A stretch of 64,000 bases of DNA from Acidovorax delafieldii. GTDB taxonomy: Bacteria > Pseudomonadota > Gammaproteobacteria > Burkholderiales > Burkholderiaceae_C. The DNA lies in assembly GCF_007993815.1 (NCBI RefSeq), contig NZ_VJWE01000002.1, forward strand, positions 1 through 64,000, written 5' to 3'. A program made the translations under genes and the position numbers. This document shows positions 1 through 8,000 of this stretch, in pieces (position 1 is the stretch's first letter; each line of letters starts with the position of its first letter). The notes below the pieces were generated by a model. It was not told the origin of the DNA and ran no database searches. It was given only the letters and a program-made list of their open reading frames with translations.

Positions 1-136
1 AGCGTACGGGATATTTGGGATACACATTCGTGCGCTGGGGACCATTCAGTTCAGCACCCTAAACACAGGCAGCATGTACCCTCTGTCAACGGCATTTTCC
101 GGCCAGCAGCGGGCATTGACATGGGGAAAAAACAGA

Positions 137-526
137 GTGCAGGTACGTGATCTGGAAAGCCGAGACATTGAGGATGTGTATCAGGTCCTGTCCACCAATG
201 GATGGGCCCATCGAGTTCCTGATGTTGAGTACCTTCGACGAATCGTAGAGGCCTCACAGCGCAGTTGCGTCGCAATCGAAGGGGGCAAAGTTGTCGGTTT
301 TGCGCGGGCCATCACGGATGGATTGTCTAATGGCTATCTCTCAATGGTGGTCGTCGCTGAGCCACATCGTCGACAAGGTGTTGGCAAGGCATTGGTCAAA
401 AGAATCGTCGACTCGGACCCACAGATCACCTGGGTTCTCCGAGCAGGGTGGGATGGGGCGCGTGAGTTCTTTACTGCGCTTGGTTTTTCTGCGTCAAGCG
501 ACACGATGGAACGATTACGTCGTTGA
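137..526 (+). CDS. GNAT family N-acetyltransferase
   Basis: A small single-domain GNAT acetyltransferase, expected to move an acetyl group from acetyl-CoA to an unknown amine. The acetyl-CoA binding signature of motif A is visible as VVVAEPHRRQGVGKALVK, followed by a C-terminal FFTALGF element typical of the fold. I prefer the GTG at 137 because the conserved fold begins right after it (VQVRDLESRDIEDVY); an upstream ATG at 74 would add 21 residues without family character. The base composition is less GC-rich than the rest of the window and the gene stands alone, which suggests accessory DNA. The substrate cannot be deduced. Confidence 0.8.
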   Translation: MQVRDLESRDIEDVYQVLSTNGWAHRVPDVEYLRRIVEASQRSCVAIEGGKVVGFARAITDGLSNGYLSMVVVAEPHRRQGVGKALVKRIVDSDPQITWVLRAGWDGAREFFTALGFSASSDTMERLRR

Positions 527-818
527 GGCCGCTTCGGGCCCTGAGCAGCCGTTGGGCGAAACTGCCCCAAGCTGCCGTTCGTTCAGCACCCGCTGCCTAG
601 TAGTCCAAACCGCGCGATCGCAGTGCTCGCAGCCTTCGTATTGGCAAGCTATTGCTTGCTGAATTGATGCTTGCCGGTTTGTAGGAAACTCATGCCTGTG
701 CTTTTGAACGGTGCCACTGACCGCAAGCTCAATCTGCAAGCCAACTCCAGGGGGAGTCAGAGTTGAGAATACCCCTCAAAATCCAGTTTATCTCGCAGGT
801 GTTGTGGGAGGCATCACG

Positions 819-1175
819 TTGAACACTATGACAAGACCGGCCCGCAAGCATTTGTCAATCGGCTGGGCAATGTTGGCCTGCGCAATGGCTGGGCTAGTTG
901 CCTTTCAGGCCAACTCGATAGGCGGCTTTGGGCATCTCGGCTGGCCGGCTGGACTAGAAGCTCTCCTCGCGTTCTTGAGTTTGGTAATTTCTAGAGGACT
1001 CTGGACGGGGCACACAGACGTGCACGTGTTAGTCAGGTGGACTTCTTTTTTCCTACTGCTCCTGCTTTGGCCAGCTGTAGTGATACTCATGTTCCTCTCC
1101 CCGATCTTTTCGCTGCCGTTCATCCTTGTTCTTGTGCTGGCGCATGCCAGCAGAAGCGCGCTGGCCGAGGCGTGA
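819..1175 (+). CDS. small hydrophobic membrane protein, unknown function
   Basis: About 118 residues with three or four predicted membrane segments: one near the N terminus (AMLACAMAGLVAF), one around ALLAFLSLVI and a long hydrophobic C-terminal stretch (FFLLLLLWPAVVILMFL onward) that could hold two helices. I place the start at a TTG because GGGAGG lies seven bases upstream of it; the ATG at 828 is an equally possible start three codons later. A further upstream ATG at 711 would add an unlikely polar extension. I do not recognise a family. It lies between two GNAT genes in the lower-GC left end. Confidence 0.55.
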   Translation: MNTMTRPARKHLSIGWAMLACAMAGLVAFQANSIGGFGHLGWPAGLEALLAFLSLVISRGLWTGHTDVHVLVRWTSFFLLLLLWPAVVILMFLSPIFSLPFILVLVLAHASRSALAEA

Positions 1176-1374
1176 TGTCTTACATGTAAGTCGACACGGA
1201 TGCTCCAAGAGCATGCGCTCGCTTAGGTCACTGCTGGCCTTGTCTTTAATTTGCCCCAACCGACTGCTCTTGGCCGGATTCTGCCCCACACAGAAGGACG
1301 CTAGCGGGCCCGTTGCAGTCCTTTGGCCCCCGGCAGCAGACGACTTGCCGGTACGCATCATCTTGATTTGAGGA

Positions 1375-1818
1375 TTAGCTTTCACTAAGGTAGCCCCCCT
1401 CCACCTGCTGCTGCTGATTCTTGAAGATAGCCATAGCCGTCTTCATTCGCATGAAGCCGAATTTCCTGTAGAAAGGTTCTTTGCCAGGGACCGCATACAA
1501 GATGATTTTCTTGTGACCGGATGACATTTCCACCAGGTCACTGACAACTTGTTTGCCGAGGCCTGTGCCTTGATAGCTGGGCAATACCGCAACGTCGCAT
1601 ATGTACGAGCAATCTCCACCATCAGCGAGCGCGCGTCCCACCGCTACGAGCTTCGCATTCTCGTAGACGAAACACTTGAACATGCTGTTTGAGAAGACTT
1701 TCTGCAGATGAAGCGGCGGCTTCTCGCCTAGTGGTGCAGCCCGATAGAGGGCAGAAAGTTCTTCCCAGTCGACTCCATCTGCAGAGTGTTTCCATTCGAG
1801 TGGCATTTGTGGCTCCAA
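1375..1818 (-). CDS. GNAT family N-acetyltransferase
   Basis: A 147-residue GNAT acetyltransferase. Motif A reads CDVAVLPSYQGTGLGKQVV, and the late motif FYRKFGFMRMKTAMAIF is typical of the small-molecule acetyltransferases. The ATG at 1818 is used; an internal ATG at 1806 is an alternative. About 40 bases upstream lies a sequence resembling a TPP riboswitch in the same orientation, so translation may once have been, or may still be, under thiamine control. The substrate is unknown; a link to thiamine-related amines is only inferred from that element. Its composition is lower in GC than the flanking regions. Confidence 0.85.
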   Translation of the reverse strand: MEPQMPLEWKHSADGVDWEELSALYRAAPLGEKPPLHLQKVFSNSMFKCFVYENAKLVAVGRALADGGDCSYICDVAVLPSYQGTGLGKQVVSDLVEMSSGHKKIILYAVPGKEPFYRKFGFMRMKTAMAIFKNQQQQVEGGYLSES

Positions 1819-1860
1819 TGTCCGCTTCTGGCCAGTAGGTCGCGGGCAGCTCGATTGCTG

Positions 1861-1965
1861 TTCCGACCCTGGCTCCGGATGATCTTAATCAGGTTCAAAG
1901 GGACTCTCTCAGTCGCTTCCGGCAGGCCGGTTCGACGCCCTTAGCAATGGCGCCCCAAAGGAGCG
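1861..1965 (-). promoter_or_regulatory. TPP (THI-box) riboswitch-like element, possibly decayed
   Basis: Read on the minus strand, the conserved blocks of the TPP aptamer occur in the right order: GGGGCGCC (1956-1949), CTGAGA (1912-1907), CCCTTTGAACCTGAT (ending at 1888) and AGGG (1870-1867). The segment that normally forms the P5 hairpin (CTGG...CCAG around UAAU) reads TAAGATCATCCGGAG, which pairs poorly. The element therefore looks like a THI-box whose P5 arm has diverged. It sits 40 bases upstream of the GNAT start and 20 bases after the end of the AraC-type gene. Function is uncertain; family resemblance is good. Confidence 0.55.
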
Positions 1966-1987
1966 CGGTCCTCTTGGAGGGGGAGGG

Positions 1988-2869
1988 TCAGCGCTTGCCC
2001 TGGGCAATCGGGATTGCGTAGTGCATTACGGAGTCGCTGGACGTCGGGTGGTATTGCGAGCCGTAGATTTCCAGATCCGGCCCCAGGGTGTGCGACGGGC
2101 CGGCCGACAGCAGCCAGCTCGCATAGATGTAGTTCACCGTCACATCGACGTTCTGCGCAGGGCCCCGGTGGGTGAAGCGTGCATAGGTCGATCCGGGGAT
2201 TTCCATGGCCACCATGCCTGGTGGCAGCGCACCGAGGCCCCGCACTTCGATGCAGGCCAGGTAGCGCAGTTCTTCGGTGTGGGGCCCCGCTGGGGCTACG
2301 ACGCCGTAGCAGACCCCGGGCACGGTGTTCGCAATCTCGCCCAGCCGAGGCAGGAACTTCGCCCACAGGGGCGGCAGTTTTTGCCCCAGATTGTTCTTTT
2401 CGGAGTCGATGCCGTAGTAGTCCGTGGGCAGTCCGACCAGCTGCATGGCAGGCTGCTCCTTGATGTCGGGTTCCAGCGAAATGTTGTGGTGAATGTGCGC
2501 GAGGTAGCTTTCGTCGAAGCGGATCTTGCGCACGAACAGCGAGCGGTTGCCCATCTTGCGGTACTGCGACGGTGTGAGCCGATAGCAATCCTTGAATGCG
2601 CGCGTAAAGCTCTCCTGCGTCTCGTACCCGGACGCCAGCGCAATGTCGAGCACGCTCAGCCGTGTGTGGGTCAACTGCTCCAGCGCCCGCGAGAACCGGC
2701 GCGACCGGATATAGGTCTTGAGGGTTTCGTTGGTCAGCGCCTTGAAGATCCGCTGGAAGTGCCACTGGCTCATCCCGGCAGCCCGTGCCACCTCGGAAAG
2801 CTGGATATCGGATTCGAGATGGGCCTCGACGAAATCGATACCCTCCTGGATTTGCCGGAGATAAAGCAC
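1988..2869 (-). CDS. AraC family transcriptional regulator with GyrI-like ligand domain
   Basis: A 293-residue regulator. Residues 1-105 form the double helix-turn-helix AraC domain (LSEVARAAGMSQWHFQRIFK and LDIALASGYETQESFTRAFK). Residues from about 120 form a GyrI-like/SOUL small-molecule binding domain, with the typical PAMQLVGLPTDYYG and FTHRGPAQNV segments. This is the Rob/BmrR-like arrangement used to sense small organic or cationic compounds. It starts 12 bases after the SnoaL-like gene and is probably co-transcribed with it. The effector is unknown. Confidence 0.88.
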   Translation of the reverse strand: MLYLRQIQEGIDFVEAHLESDIQLSEVARAAGMSQWHFQRIFKALTNETLKTYIRSRRFSRALEQLTHTRLSVLDIALASGYETQESFTRAFKDCYRLTPSQYRKMGNRSLFVRKIRFDESYLAHIHHNISLEPDIKEQPAMQLVGLPTDYYGIDSEKNNLGQKLPPLWAKFLPRLGEIANTVPGVCYGVVAPAGPHTEELRYLACIEVRGLGALPPGMVAMEIPGSTYARFTHRGPAQNVDVTVNYIYASWLLSAGPSHTLGPDLEIYGSQYHPTSSDSVMHYAIPIAQGKR

Positions 2870-2881
2870 GGTGGTGTCGGT

Positions 2882-3241
2882 TCAAGGGGTTTCAAAGAAA
2901 CCGGTCATGGCAACCAGGCGATTCTGGTCGTTGTACCGGCCGTAGCTCACGCCTTCTCCGATCACCTGTCCGCTGCCATCCACCATGTTCCATTTGGCGA
3001 TGCTCTGCTGGTTGTGGCTGGCGAAATAGTGGGTCACAAAATGCCCGCCGGGCACCTGACTGTGAAAGTTGTCCATGTAGGCCGTCAATTGGTCCCAGCC
3101 CTGGGCGGTGGCCAGCGGGTCGTTGTAGGTGCAGGCGGGGTCGAGGGATTGGGTAAAAAGGGCTGTGCGGTCCGCGGCCGAATCGGTCTTCCACGACGCG
3201 GTGTAGGTGTCCCAGATGGATTGAAGGGGTGGTTGGCTCAT
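2882..3241 (-). CDS. SnoaL/NTF2-like fold protein
   Basis: A 119-residue protein of the SnoaL-like/nuclear transport factor 2 superfamily: an N-terminal helix (SIWDTYTASWKTDSAADRTA), then the 'DPACTYNDPLATAQGWDQL' segment and a curved sheet ending in RYNDQNRLVAMTGFFE. Such proteins bind or isomerise small ligands, and many have no assigned reaction. The ATG at 3241 gives a complete domain; a longer frame continues upstream without family character. It precedes the AraC/GyrI regulator by 12 bases, so the two probably form an operon. Ligand unknown. Confidence 0.8.
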   Translation of the reverse strand: MSQPPLQSIWDTYTASWKTDSAADRTALFTQSLDPACTYNDPLATAQGWDQLTAYMDNFHSQVPGGHFVTHYFASHNQQSIAKWNMVDGSGQVIGEGVSYGRYNDQNRLVAMTGFFETP

Positions 3242-3365
3242 GGCGTGCTCCTGGTGGGTGGATGGAGACGCCATCGTGCCGGGCGCCTGCGCGCCCTTTG
3301 GACATTTTGTGCTTTTTGTGGGCCCGTCGTTTGGGCACGAAGTGACGAGCCCTGGCCCGCCGGGA

Positions 3366-4421
3366 CTACACGGTGGCAGAAGGCGCCGATAACGGTGCAA
3401 CGCCCAGCAGCTGGTGCAGGCGCGGACTGGTGGTGGTGTACTGCAGCGCCACCTTGTCGCCCTTGAGCACCTCGGCCGCACCAAAGGCCGCCAGCGTGGC
3501 TTCGTGGAAGCCGCACAGGATGAGCTTGCGTTTGCCGGGGTAGGTGTTGATGTCGCCCACGGCGTAAATGCCGGGCACGCTGGTGCGGAAGGATTCCGTG
3601 TCCACCACCAGTTGTTTGCGGTCCATGGCCAAACCCCAGTCCGCAATGGGCCCGAGGCGGGGCGAGATGCCCAGCACGGCCACCAGCAGGTCCAGCGCCA
3701 GGGCGCGGGTGCTGCCGTCGGCATCCACCACATGCAGTGCGGTGAGGCGGTCGCCCGCAGTGTCAATACCGGTGATCTGTGCGGCCTCGACCTGGATGCG
3801 GCCCGCATCGCGCAATTGCTGCAGGCGTTGCAGCAGGGCTTCAGGCGCCTGGAACACGTCGCGGCGGTGCAGCAGGCTGACGCGTGCGGTCTGGCCTTGC
3901 TCGACCAGTTCCACGGCGCGGGCCACGGCGGGCTCGTCGCCGCCGTGCACGACCACGTGGCGCCCGGTCACATCCACAGTCGCGGCCAGATTTTGATAGT
4001 GGACCTGGGTGCCCACAAAGCGCTCGATGCCGTCCACCTTGAGCGTGCGCGGCACAAAGGCGCCCACACCTGCGGCAATGAACACGCTGCGGGCCAGCAG
4101 TTGCGCACCTTGCGAGGTTTCGACCAGCAGGCGGCCATCGGCCTGCACGGTGAGTGCGGACACCAGCGTGTTCAGGTGCCACTGGGTCTTGAACGGCGCA
4201 ATCTGCTGCAGCAGCAGACCCGCCAGCTCACGCCCGGTGCACACCGGGATGCCGGGTATGTCGTAGATGGGTTTGTCGCCGTACAACTCGACGCACTGGC
4301 CGCCCGCATGGGGCAGGGCGTCGATCAGGTGGGCGGTGATGCCTTGCAGGCCCAGCTGGAAGACCTGGAACAGGCCCACGGGACCCGCGCCGATGACGAC
4401 GGCGTCGGTTTCTTGAATCAT
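3366..4421 (-). CDS. ferredoxin--NADP+ reductase, thioredoxin-reductase type
   Basis: A 351-residue FAD/NAD(P) flavoprotein. The FAD dinucleotide fold GAGPVG is at residues 11-16, a second nucleotide fold begins near [11 protein letters not shown], and the FAD-closing motif [14 protein letters not shown] is near the C terminus. There is no CxxC redox pair in the NADP domain, which separates it from true thioredoxin reductase and fits the YumC-type ferredoxin-NADP reductases. The neighbouring fdxA gene (upstream, same strand) supplies a likely redox partner. The ATG at 4421 lies directly before the nucleotide-binding strand. It would pass electrons between NADPH and ferredoxin in the cytoplasm. 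Confidence 0.85.
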   Translation of the reverse strand: MIQETDAVVIGAGPVGLFQVFQLGLQGITAHLIDALPHAGGQCVELYGDKPIYDIPGIPVCTGRELAGLLLQQIAPFKTQWHLNTLVSALTVQADGRLLVETSQGAQLLARSVFIAAGVGAFVPRTLKVDGIERFVGTQVHYQNLAATVDVTGRHVVVHGGDEPAVARAVELVEQGQTARVSLLHRRDVFQAPEALLQRLQQLRDAGRIQVEAAQITGIDTAGDRLTALHVVDADGSTRALALDLLVAVLGISPRLGPIADWGLAMDRKQLVVDTESFRTSVPGIYAVGDINTYPGKRKLILCGFHEATLAAFGAAEVLKGDKVALQYTTTSPRLHQLLGVAPLSAPSATV

Positions 4422-4481
4422 GCTCAAGCCACGCGCGCAGCGCCCGAAACTGGCGCTGCCAAAGACCTGTGCCACCGTGGA

Positions 4482-4547
4482 ACTGGCTTTGCCAGGCCAC
4501 TGGTGGCGTCCCCCTTGGGGGATGGCGCGAAGCGACTCAGGGGGGTC
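4482..4547. repeat. dispersed GC-rich palindromic repeat, copy 1
   Basis: This element contains GGCTTTGCCAGGCCA, the short palindrome TCCCCCTTGGGGGA and GATGGCGCGAAGCGACTCAGGGGG. A second copy with the same order of blocks lies at about 28126-28184. Both sit just after a stop codon, between two genes of a minus-strand operon. The palindrome could fold in RNA, so it may influence mRNA stability or transcription between fdxA and the reductase gene. Confidence 0.75.
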
Positions 4548-4875
4548 ACTTGACTAGTTCGTTGACCTTGCCCGGCTTGCCATTCCATTCGTCGGCGTCG
4601 GGCAGCGCCGGCTTGCGCTTGGTGATGCTCTTCCAGCCGTCGGCAAAGGCCAGGTCGGCGTTGAGCTTGATGAAGGCGATCTGGTCGGCCGGCAGGTCTT
4701 CTTCGGCAAAGATGGCGTTGGCCGGGCACTCGGGGATGCAGACGGCGCAGTCGATGCATTCGTCAGGGTCGATGACGAGCATGTTCGGGCCTTCGCGGAA
4801 GCAGTCCACGGGGCACACGTCCACACAATCGGTGTACTTGCACTTGATGCAGTTTTCGGAAACGACGTGGGTCAT
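4546..4875 (-). CDS. fdxA: ferredoxin FdxA, 7Fe-8S type
   Basis: A 109-residue ferredoxin with the cysteine pattern of the [3Fe-4S][4Fe-4S] FdxA family: cysteines 9, 17 and 50 for the 3Fe cluster and 21, 40, 43 and 46 for the 4Fe cluster, plus a C-terminal tail rich in charged residues. It transfers single electrons in the cytoplasm. The gene lies upstream of a ferredoxin-NADP reductase on the same strand with a short repeat between them, so they probably work as a pair. A perfect 11-bp inverted repeat lies in the leader upstream of the start. Confidence 0.95.
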   Translation of the reverse strand: MTHVVSENCIKCKYTDCVDVCPVDCFREGPNMLVIDPDECIDCAVCIPECPANAIFAEEDLPADQIAFIKLNADLAFADGWKSITKRKPALPDADEWNGKPGKVNELVK

Positions 4876-4890
4876 GACAGGAGTTGTGTG

Positions 4891-4930
4891 GGTCGGTGAA
4901 AACCCTCGATTTTAAAAGCTTTCACCGACC
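4891..4930. promoter_or_regulatory. 11-bp perfect inverted repeat upstream of fdxA
   Basis: GGTCGGTGAAA at 4891-4901 is the exact reverse complement of TTTCACCGACC at 4920-4930, with an AT-rich 18-base centre. It lies 16 bases from the fdxA start and 60 bases from the cysN stop. It could be an operator, an mRNA leader hairpin for fdxA, or a transcription end for the cys operon. The sequence does not decide between these. Confidence 0.6.
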
Positions 4931-4989
4931 TTTGGTTGCAGGGTCCCTCACCCCGATGGGGTGACTGGGGCTTGGGGCGCTGATCTGGA

Positions 4990-6360
4990 TCAGTTGACGA
5001 GCACGGCGCCAGCGGTTTTGTGGCTGGCGGTGTCCACCAGAATCAGCGAGCCCAGCACGCGGGCCTGGCTGAATGCTGCGGCGGGAATCGCCTCCTGCAG
5101 CAGCAGGTCCACATGGCCGATGGCATTGGGATCGAGCTGCGTGGCGGCTTCTTCGGCCAGCGTGTTGATGTTGAGCTTGTGCACCACGGCCTTGACCTTG
5201 GCCTTGACCCAGCGGTGGCCGTGGAGCGCCCAATACACGCGGCCTGCAACCAGCGGCTCGTCGTCCATCCAGGCGACGGTAGTGCGCAGCTCGCGGCTGG
5301 CGGGCCAGGCCGGGGTGGCGGCGGGCGTGTCGCCAAAGTCGTCATCGGCTGGGGCTGCAGCGGGTGTGGGCGCTGCCAAAATCCAGTCGCCGCGAGATAC
5401 GTCCACCTCGCGGTCCAGGATGATGCCCGCGCTGGTGCCTGCGGGTACGTCCTTGGGGTGGCGGGCGTGGTCCAGCACCTGGGCCACCGTGGCGAGCTGG
5501 CCGCTGGGGAAGATCTGCACCGCCGTGCCGGGCGCAAAACTGCCGGCGGCCACGCGGCCCCAGAACACGCGGCGGCCCTGGCTGGTGTCCGACGAGGACG
5601 AGAACTTCTCGACCCACTGCACCGGGAAGGCAGGTGCCAGTGCTGTGTCTGCCGGGGTGTTGTGCAGTTCTTCCAAGACTTGCAAGAGGGTAGGACCGTC
5701 ATAGCCGCACCAGCCTGCGTGGGCGTCCACCACGTTCCAGCCCTTGAGGGCGGAGACCGGCACCATGGCTCGCACGGTGATGCCTGCCGCCTGGGCAAAG
5801 GCCTGCAGTGCGCCTTGAATATGCTTCCAGGCCAGTGCGGGGTCTTCCACCGCGTCCAGCTTGTTCACGGCAAACACCAGCGAGTGCACGCGCAGCAGAT
5901 GGGCCAGCAGGCTGTGGCGGCGCGTCTGCGGCAGCAATGCGAGGCCGGGGTTCTTCCAGTCGAGCTTGGTCGCATCGACCAGCACCACGGCGGCGTCGGC
6001 GCTGCTGGCGGCCGTCACCATGTTGCGGGTGTACTGCTCGTGGCCGGGCGCGTCGCCAATGATGAACTTGCGCTCTTCCGTGGCGAAGTAGCGGTAGGCC
6101 ACGTCGATGGTGATGCCTTGCTCGCGCTCGGCGGAAAGGCCGTCGGTCAGCAGGGCCAGGTCGGTCTCACCCTGGCGCTGAACGCCGGCCAGGTGGTCTT
6201 GCAGCACGGCCTTGCTGTCCACCAGCAGGCGGCCGATCAGCGTGCTCTTGCCGTCATCGACGGAGCCGCAAGTGATGAACTTGAGGGCGGAAATATGGTC
6301 GTTTTGGCCGGTAGCGCTAGTGTTGTTTGTGCTGGTGGCTATTGAATTGATAGCATTCAT
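4990..6360 (-). CDS. cysN: sulfate adenylyltransferase subunit 1, GTPase (CysN)
   Basis: The GTP-hydrolysing subunit of ATP sulfurylase, which with CysD makes APS from sulfate and ATP. The P-loop GSVDDGKST is at residues 32-40, followed by the G3 motif DAPGHEQY and the G4 motif NKLD, then EF-Tu-like beta barrels. At 456 residues it has no C-terminal APS kinase domain. Its start codon overlaps the cysD stop by one base. The first 16 codons are encoded by a copy of a dispersed intergenic repeat (6312-6356), giving an atypical Asn/Thr/Ser-rich N terminus. Last gene of the cys operon. Confidence 0.95.
   Translation of the reverse strand: MNAINSIATSTNNTSATGQNDHISALKFITCGSVDDGKSTLIGRLLVDSKAVLQDHLAGVQRQGETDLALLTDGLSAEREQGITIDVAYRYFATEERKFIIGDAPGHEQYTRNMVTAASSADAAVVLVDATKLDWKNPGLALLPQTRRHSLLAHLLRVHSLVFAVNKLDAVEDPALAWKHIQGALQAFAQAAGITVRAMVPVSALKGWNVVDAHAGWCGYDGPTLLQVLEELHNTPADTALAPAFPVQWVEKFSSSSDTSQGRRVFWGRVAAGSFAPGTAVQIFPSGQLATVAQVLDHARHPKDVPAGTSAGIILDREVDVSRGDWILAAPTPAAAPADDDFGDTPAATPAWPASRELRTTVAWMDDEPLVAGRVYWALHGHRWVKAKVKAVVHKLNINTLAEEAATQLDPNAIGHVDLLLQEAIPAAAFSQARVLGSLILVDTASHKTAGAVLVN
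6312..6356 (+). repeat. AGCGCTAGT-type dispersed repeat, copy A (inside cysN 5' end)
   Basis: Plus-strand sequence GTAGCGCTAGTGTTGTTTGT followed by GCTGGTGGCTATTGAA. It matches the other copies at 14982, 35821, 42364, 51480 and 57832: AGCGCTAGT, a short spacer, GCGCTGGTAGCTAT, then an A-rich end. This copy is translated on the other strand as the beginning of CysN. Confidence 0.75.
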
Positions 6361-7313
6361 CAGAAATACCCGTCCTTCTTGCGCTTCTCCATCGAAGCAT
6401 CCGATGTCTTGTCGTCCATGCGCGTGGCGCCACGCTCGCTCACGTCGGCGGCCAGGGTCTCGATGACGATCTCGGCCGGGGTGGCTGCGGTGCTTTCCAC
6501 GGGGGCGGTGCAGGTGATGTCGCCCACAGTGCGGAAGCGCACATCGCGCGTTTCCACCACATCGCCCTCACGCGGCGGGGTCAGCTCGGTCACTGGCATC
6601 AGCAGGCCCTTCTTGTCCACCACCTGGCGCTTGTGCGTGTAGTAGATGCTGGGCAGGCCGATCTGCTCGCGGTCGATGTACTGCCACACGTCCAGCTCGG
6701 TCCAGTTGCTGATGGGGAACACGCGGAAGTGTTCACCGGGCTGCAGGCGGGTGTTGAACAGGGTCCACAGCTCGGGGCGCTGGGCCTTGGGCTGCCATTG
6801 GCCGAAGCTGTCGCGGTGGCTGAAGATGCGCTCCTTGGCGCGCGCCTTTTCCTCGTCGCGGCGGGCACCGCCGATCAGGGCGTCAAAGCGGAACTCTTCA
6901 ATCGCTTCGAGCAGCGTGACCGACTGGTGCACGTTGCGCGACTCGCCGGGGTGGGCCAGGCGCACGGTGCCGCGCGCCATCGAATCTTCCACGCTGCGCA
7001 CGATGAGTTCGGCGCCCAGCTCCTTCGCCCGGAAGTCGCGGAAGTCCGTCACTTCCGGGAAGTTGTGGCCCGTGTCGATCATCAAGAGCGGGTAAGGGAT
7101 GCGGCCCGCGCCAAAGGCCTTTTCGGCGCACTTGAGCATGACCAGCGAATCCTTGCCGCCCGAGAACAGAAGGGCGGGGCGCTCGAAGGCGGCGGCGACT
7201 TCGCGCAGGATGAAGATGGTTTCTTCTTCCAGGGCGTCCAGGTGGGAGTTGTTGAGGTGGTAGCTCATGTTGTTGGTTTTCTCAAGCAGCGCTGAGTCGG
7301 TGCGGGCGTTCAT
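6360..7313 (-). CDS. cysD: sulfate adenylyltransferase subunit 2 (CysD)
   Basis: The catalytic adenylyltransferase subunit of ATP sulfurylase, a PP-loop enzyme that forms APS. The pyrophosphate-binding motif SGGKDS is at residues 51-56, with conserved IDTGHNFPEV, GARRDEEKARAKER and FPISNWTELDVWQYI segments further on. The ATG at 7313 is chosen; the next ATG at 7268, at MSYHLNNSHLDALE where family similarity starts, is also plausible. It begins 14 bases after the cysH stop, and its own stop overlaps the cysN start, so translation of CysD and CysN is probably coupled. Confidence 0.95.
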   Translation of the reverse strand: MNARTDSALLEKTNNMSYHLNNSHLDALEEETIFILREVAAAFERPALLFSGGKDSLVMLKCAEKAFGAGRIPYPLLMIDTGHNFPEVTDFRDFRAKELGAELIVRSVEDSMARGTVRLAHPGESRNVHQSVTLLEAIEEFRFDALIGGARRDEEKARAKERIFSHRDSFGQWQPKAQRPELWTLFNTRLQPGEHFRVFPISNWTELDVWQYIDREQIGLPSIYYTHKRQVVDKKGLLMPVTELTPPREGDVVETRDVRFRTVGDITCTAPVESTAATPAEIVIETLAADVSERGATRMDDKTSDASMEKRKKDGYF

Positions 7314-7327
7314 GGTCGGACCTGGGG

Positions 7328-7951
7328 TCAGTGGGCAATGTGCAGGCCACACTCGCGGTTGTCTTCCCCCTTGGTGGGGTCCACGTAGTCGAAGTTGTTG
7401 GGCAGGCCGTGTTTCACGCAGTACTCGTGCAGGTCTTTGGACGACCAGTGCAGCAGCGGCGCGACCTTGATGAGGCCGTCGGGGTTGATGCTCACCGGGT
7501 CCATCTGCGCGCGCACGGCGGTGTCGGTGGCGCGCAGCGCAGTGAACCAGACTTGCGGCGCGGTCTCGCGCAGGGCGCGGGCAAAAGGCTCCAGTTTCAC
7601 CTCTTCGGTGAAGGCAGCGTGGCGTGGGTCGTCCAGCGCGGGCGTAGGGCCGTCCACCGCTTCGCGATGGGCGCGCGAGCGCAGGGGCAGGTAGATCTTC
7701 AGCTTCAACCCCAGCTGCTGGGTCACTTCGTCGGCAAAGCGGTAGGTGGCTTCGGTGTTGTAGCCGTTGTCCATCCAGACCACGGGCACATCAGGATTCA
7801 CCTGCGTGACCATGTGCAGGATCACCGCTTCGAAGGGACGGAAGTTGGTGGTGACGATGCTGGTCTTGCCCAGGCCCAGGGCCCATTCCACCAGGGCGGG
7901 CGCGTTGCGGCCCAGGTCGGCGTTGATGCGTGCGAGATCGATTTGGCTCAT
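7328..7951 (-). CDS. cysH: phosphoadenylyl-sulfate reductase (CysH)
   Basis: A 207-residue reductase of the PAPS/APS reductase family, converting activated sulfate to sulfite with thiol donors. The catalytic ECGLH motif is at the C terminus, and the KLEPFARALRE...WFTALRATDT segment binds the nucleotide. Only two cysteines are present. The CC...CxxC set that binds the iron-sulfur cluster of APS reductases is absent, so by family rules it should prefer PAPS. No APS kinase gene occurs in this window, so the needed kinase must be elsewhere. Start at ATG 7951; the gene lies 49 bases after DUF934. Confidence 0.92.
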   Translation of the reverse strand: MSQIDLARINADLGRNAPALVEWALGLGKTSIVTTNFRPFEAVILHMVTQVNPDVPVVWMDNGYNTEATYRFADEVTQQLGLKLKIYLPLRSRAHREAVDGPTPALDDPRHAAFTEEVKLEPFARALRETAPQVWFTALRATDTAVRAQMDPVSINPDGLIKVAPLLHWSSKDLHEYCVKHGLPNNFDYVDPTKGEDNRECGLHIAH

Positions 7952-8000
7952 GGTGAGGGACTCGTGTGTTGGTGCAGCGGGCGCGTGGGCAGTGCGCCTG

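Noticed and set aside
1-1818. Integron cassette array (two GNAT genes and a small membrane protein)
   Set aside because: I looked for attC sites with RYYYAAC and GTTRRRY ends. A GTTGGGC near 550 has no matching partner, the genes are not all in one direction and no integrase is seen.
2021-3466. Long plus-strand frame opposite the AraC and SnoaL-like genes
   Set aside because: It is the antisense of recognisable genes and shows no domain, only Gly/Arg/Val-rich sequence typical of shadow frames.
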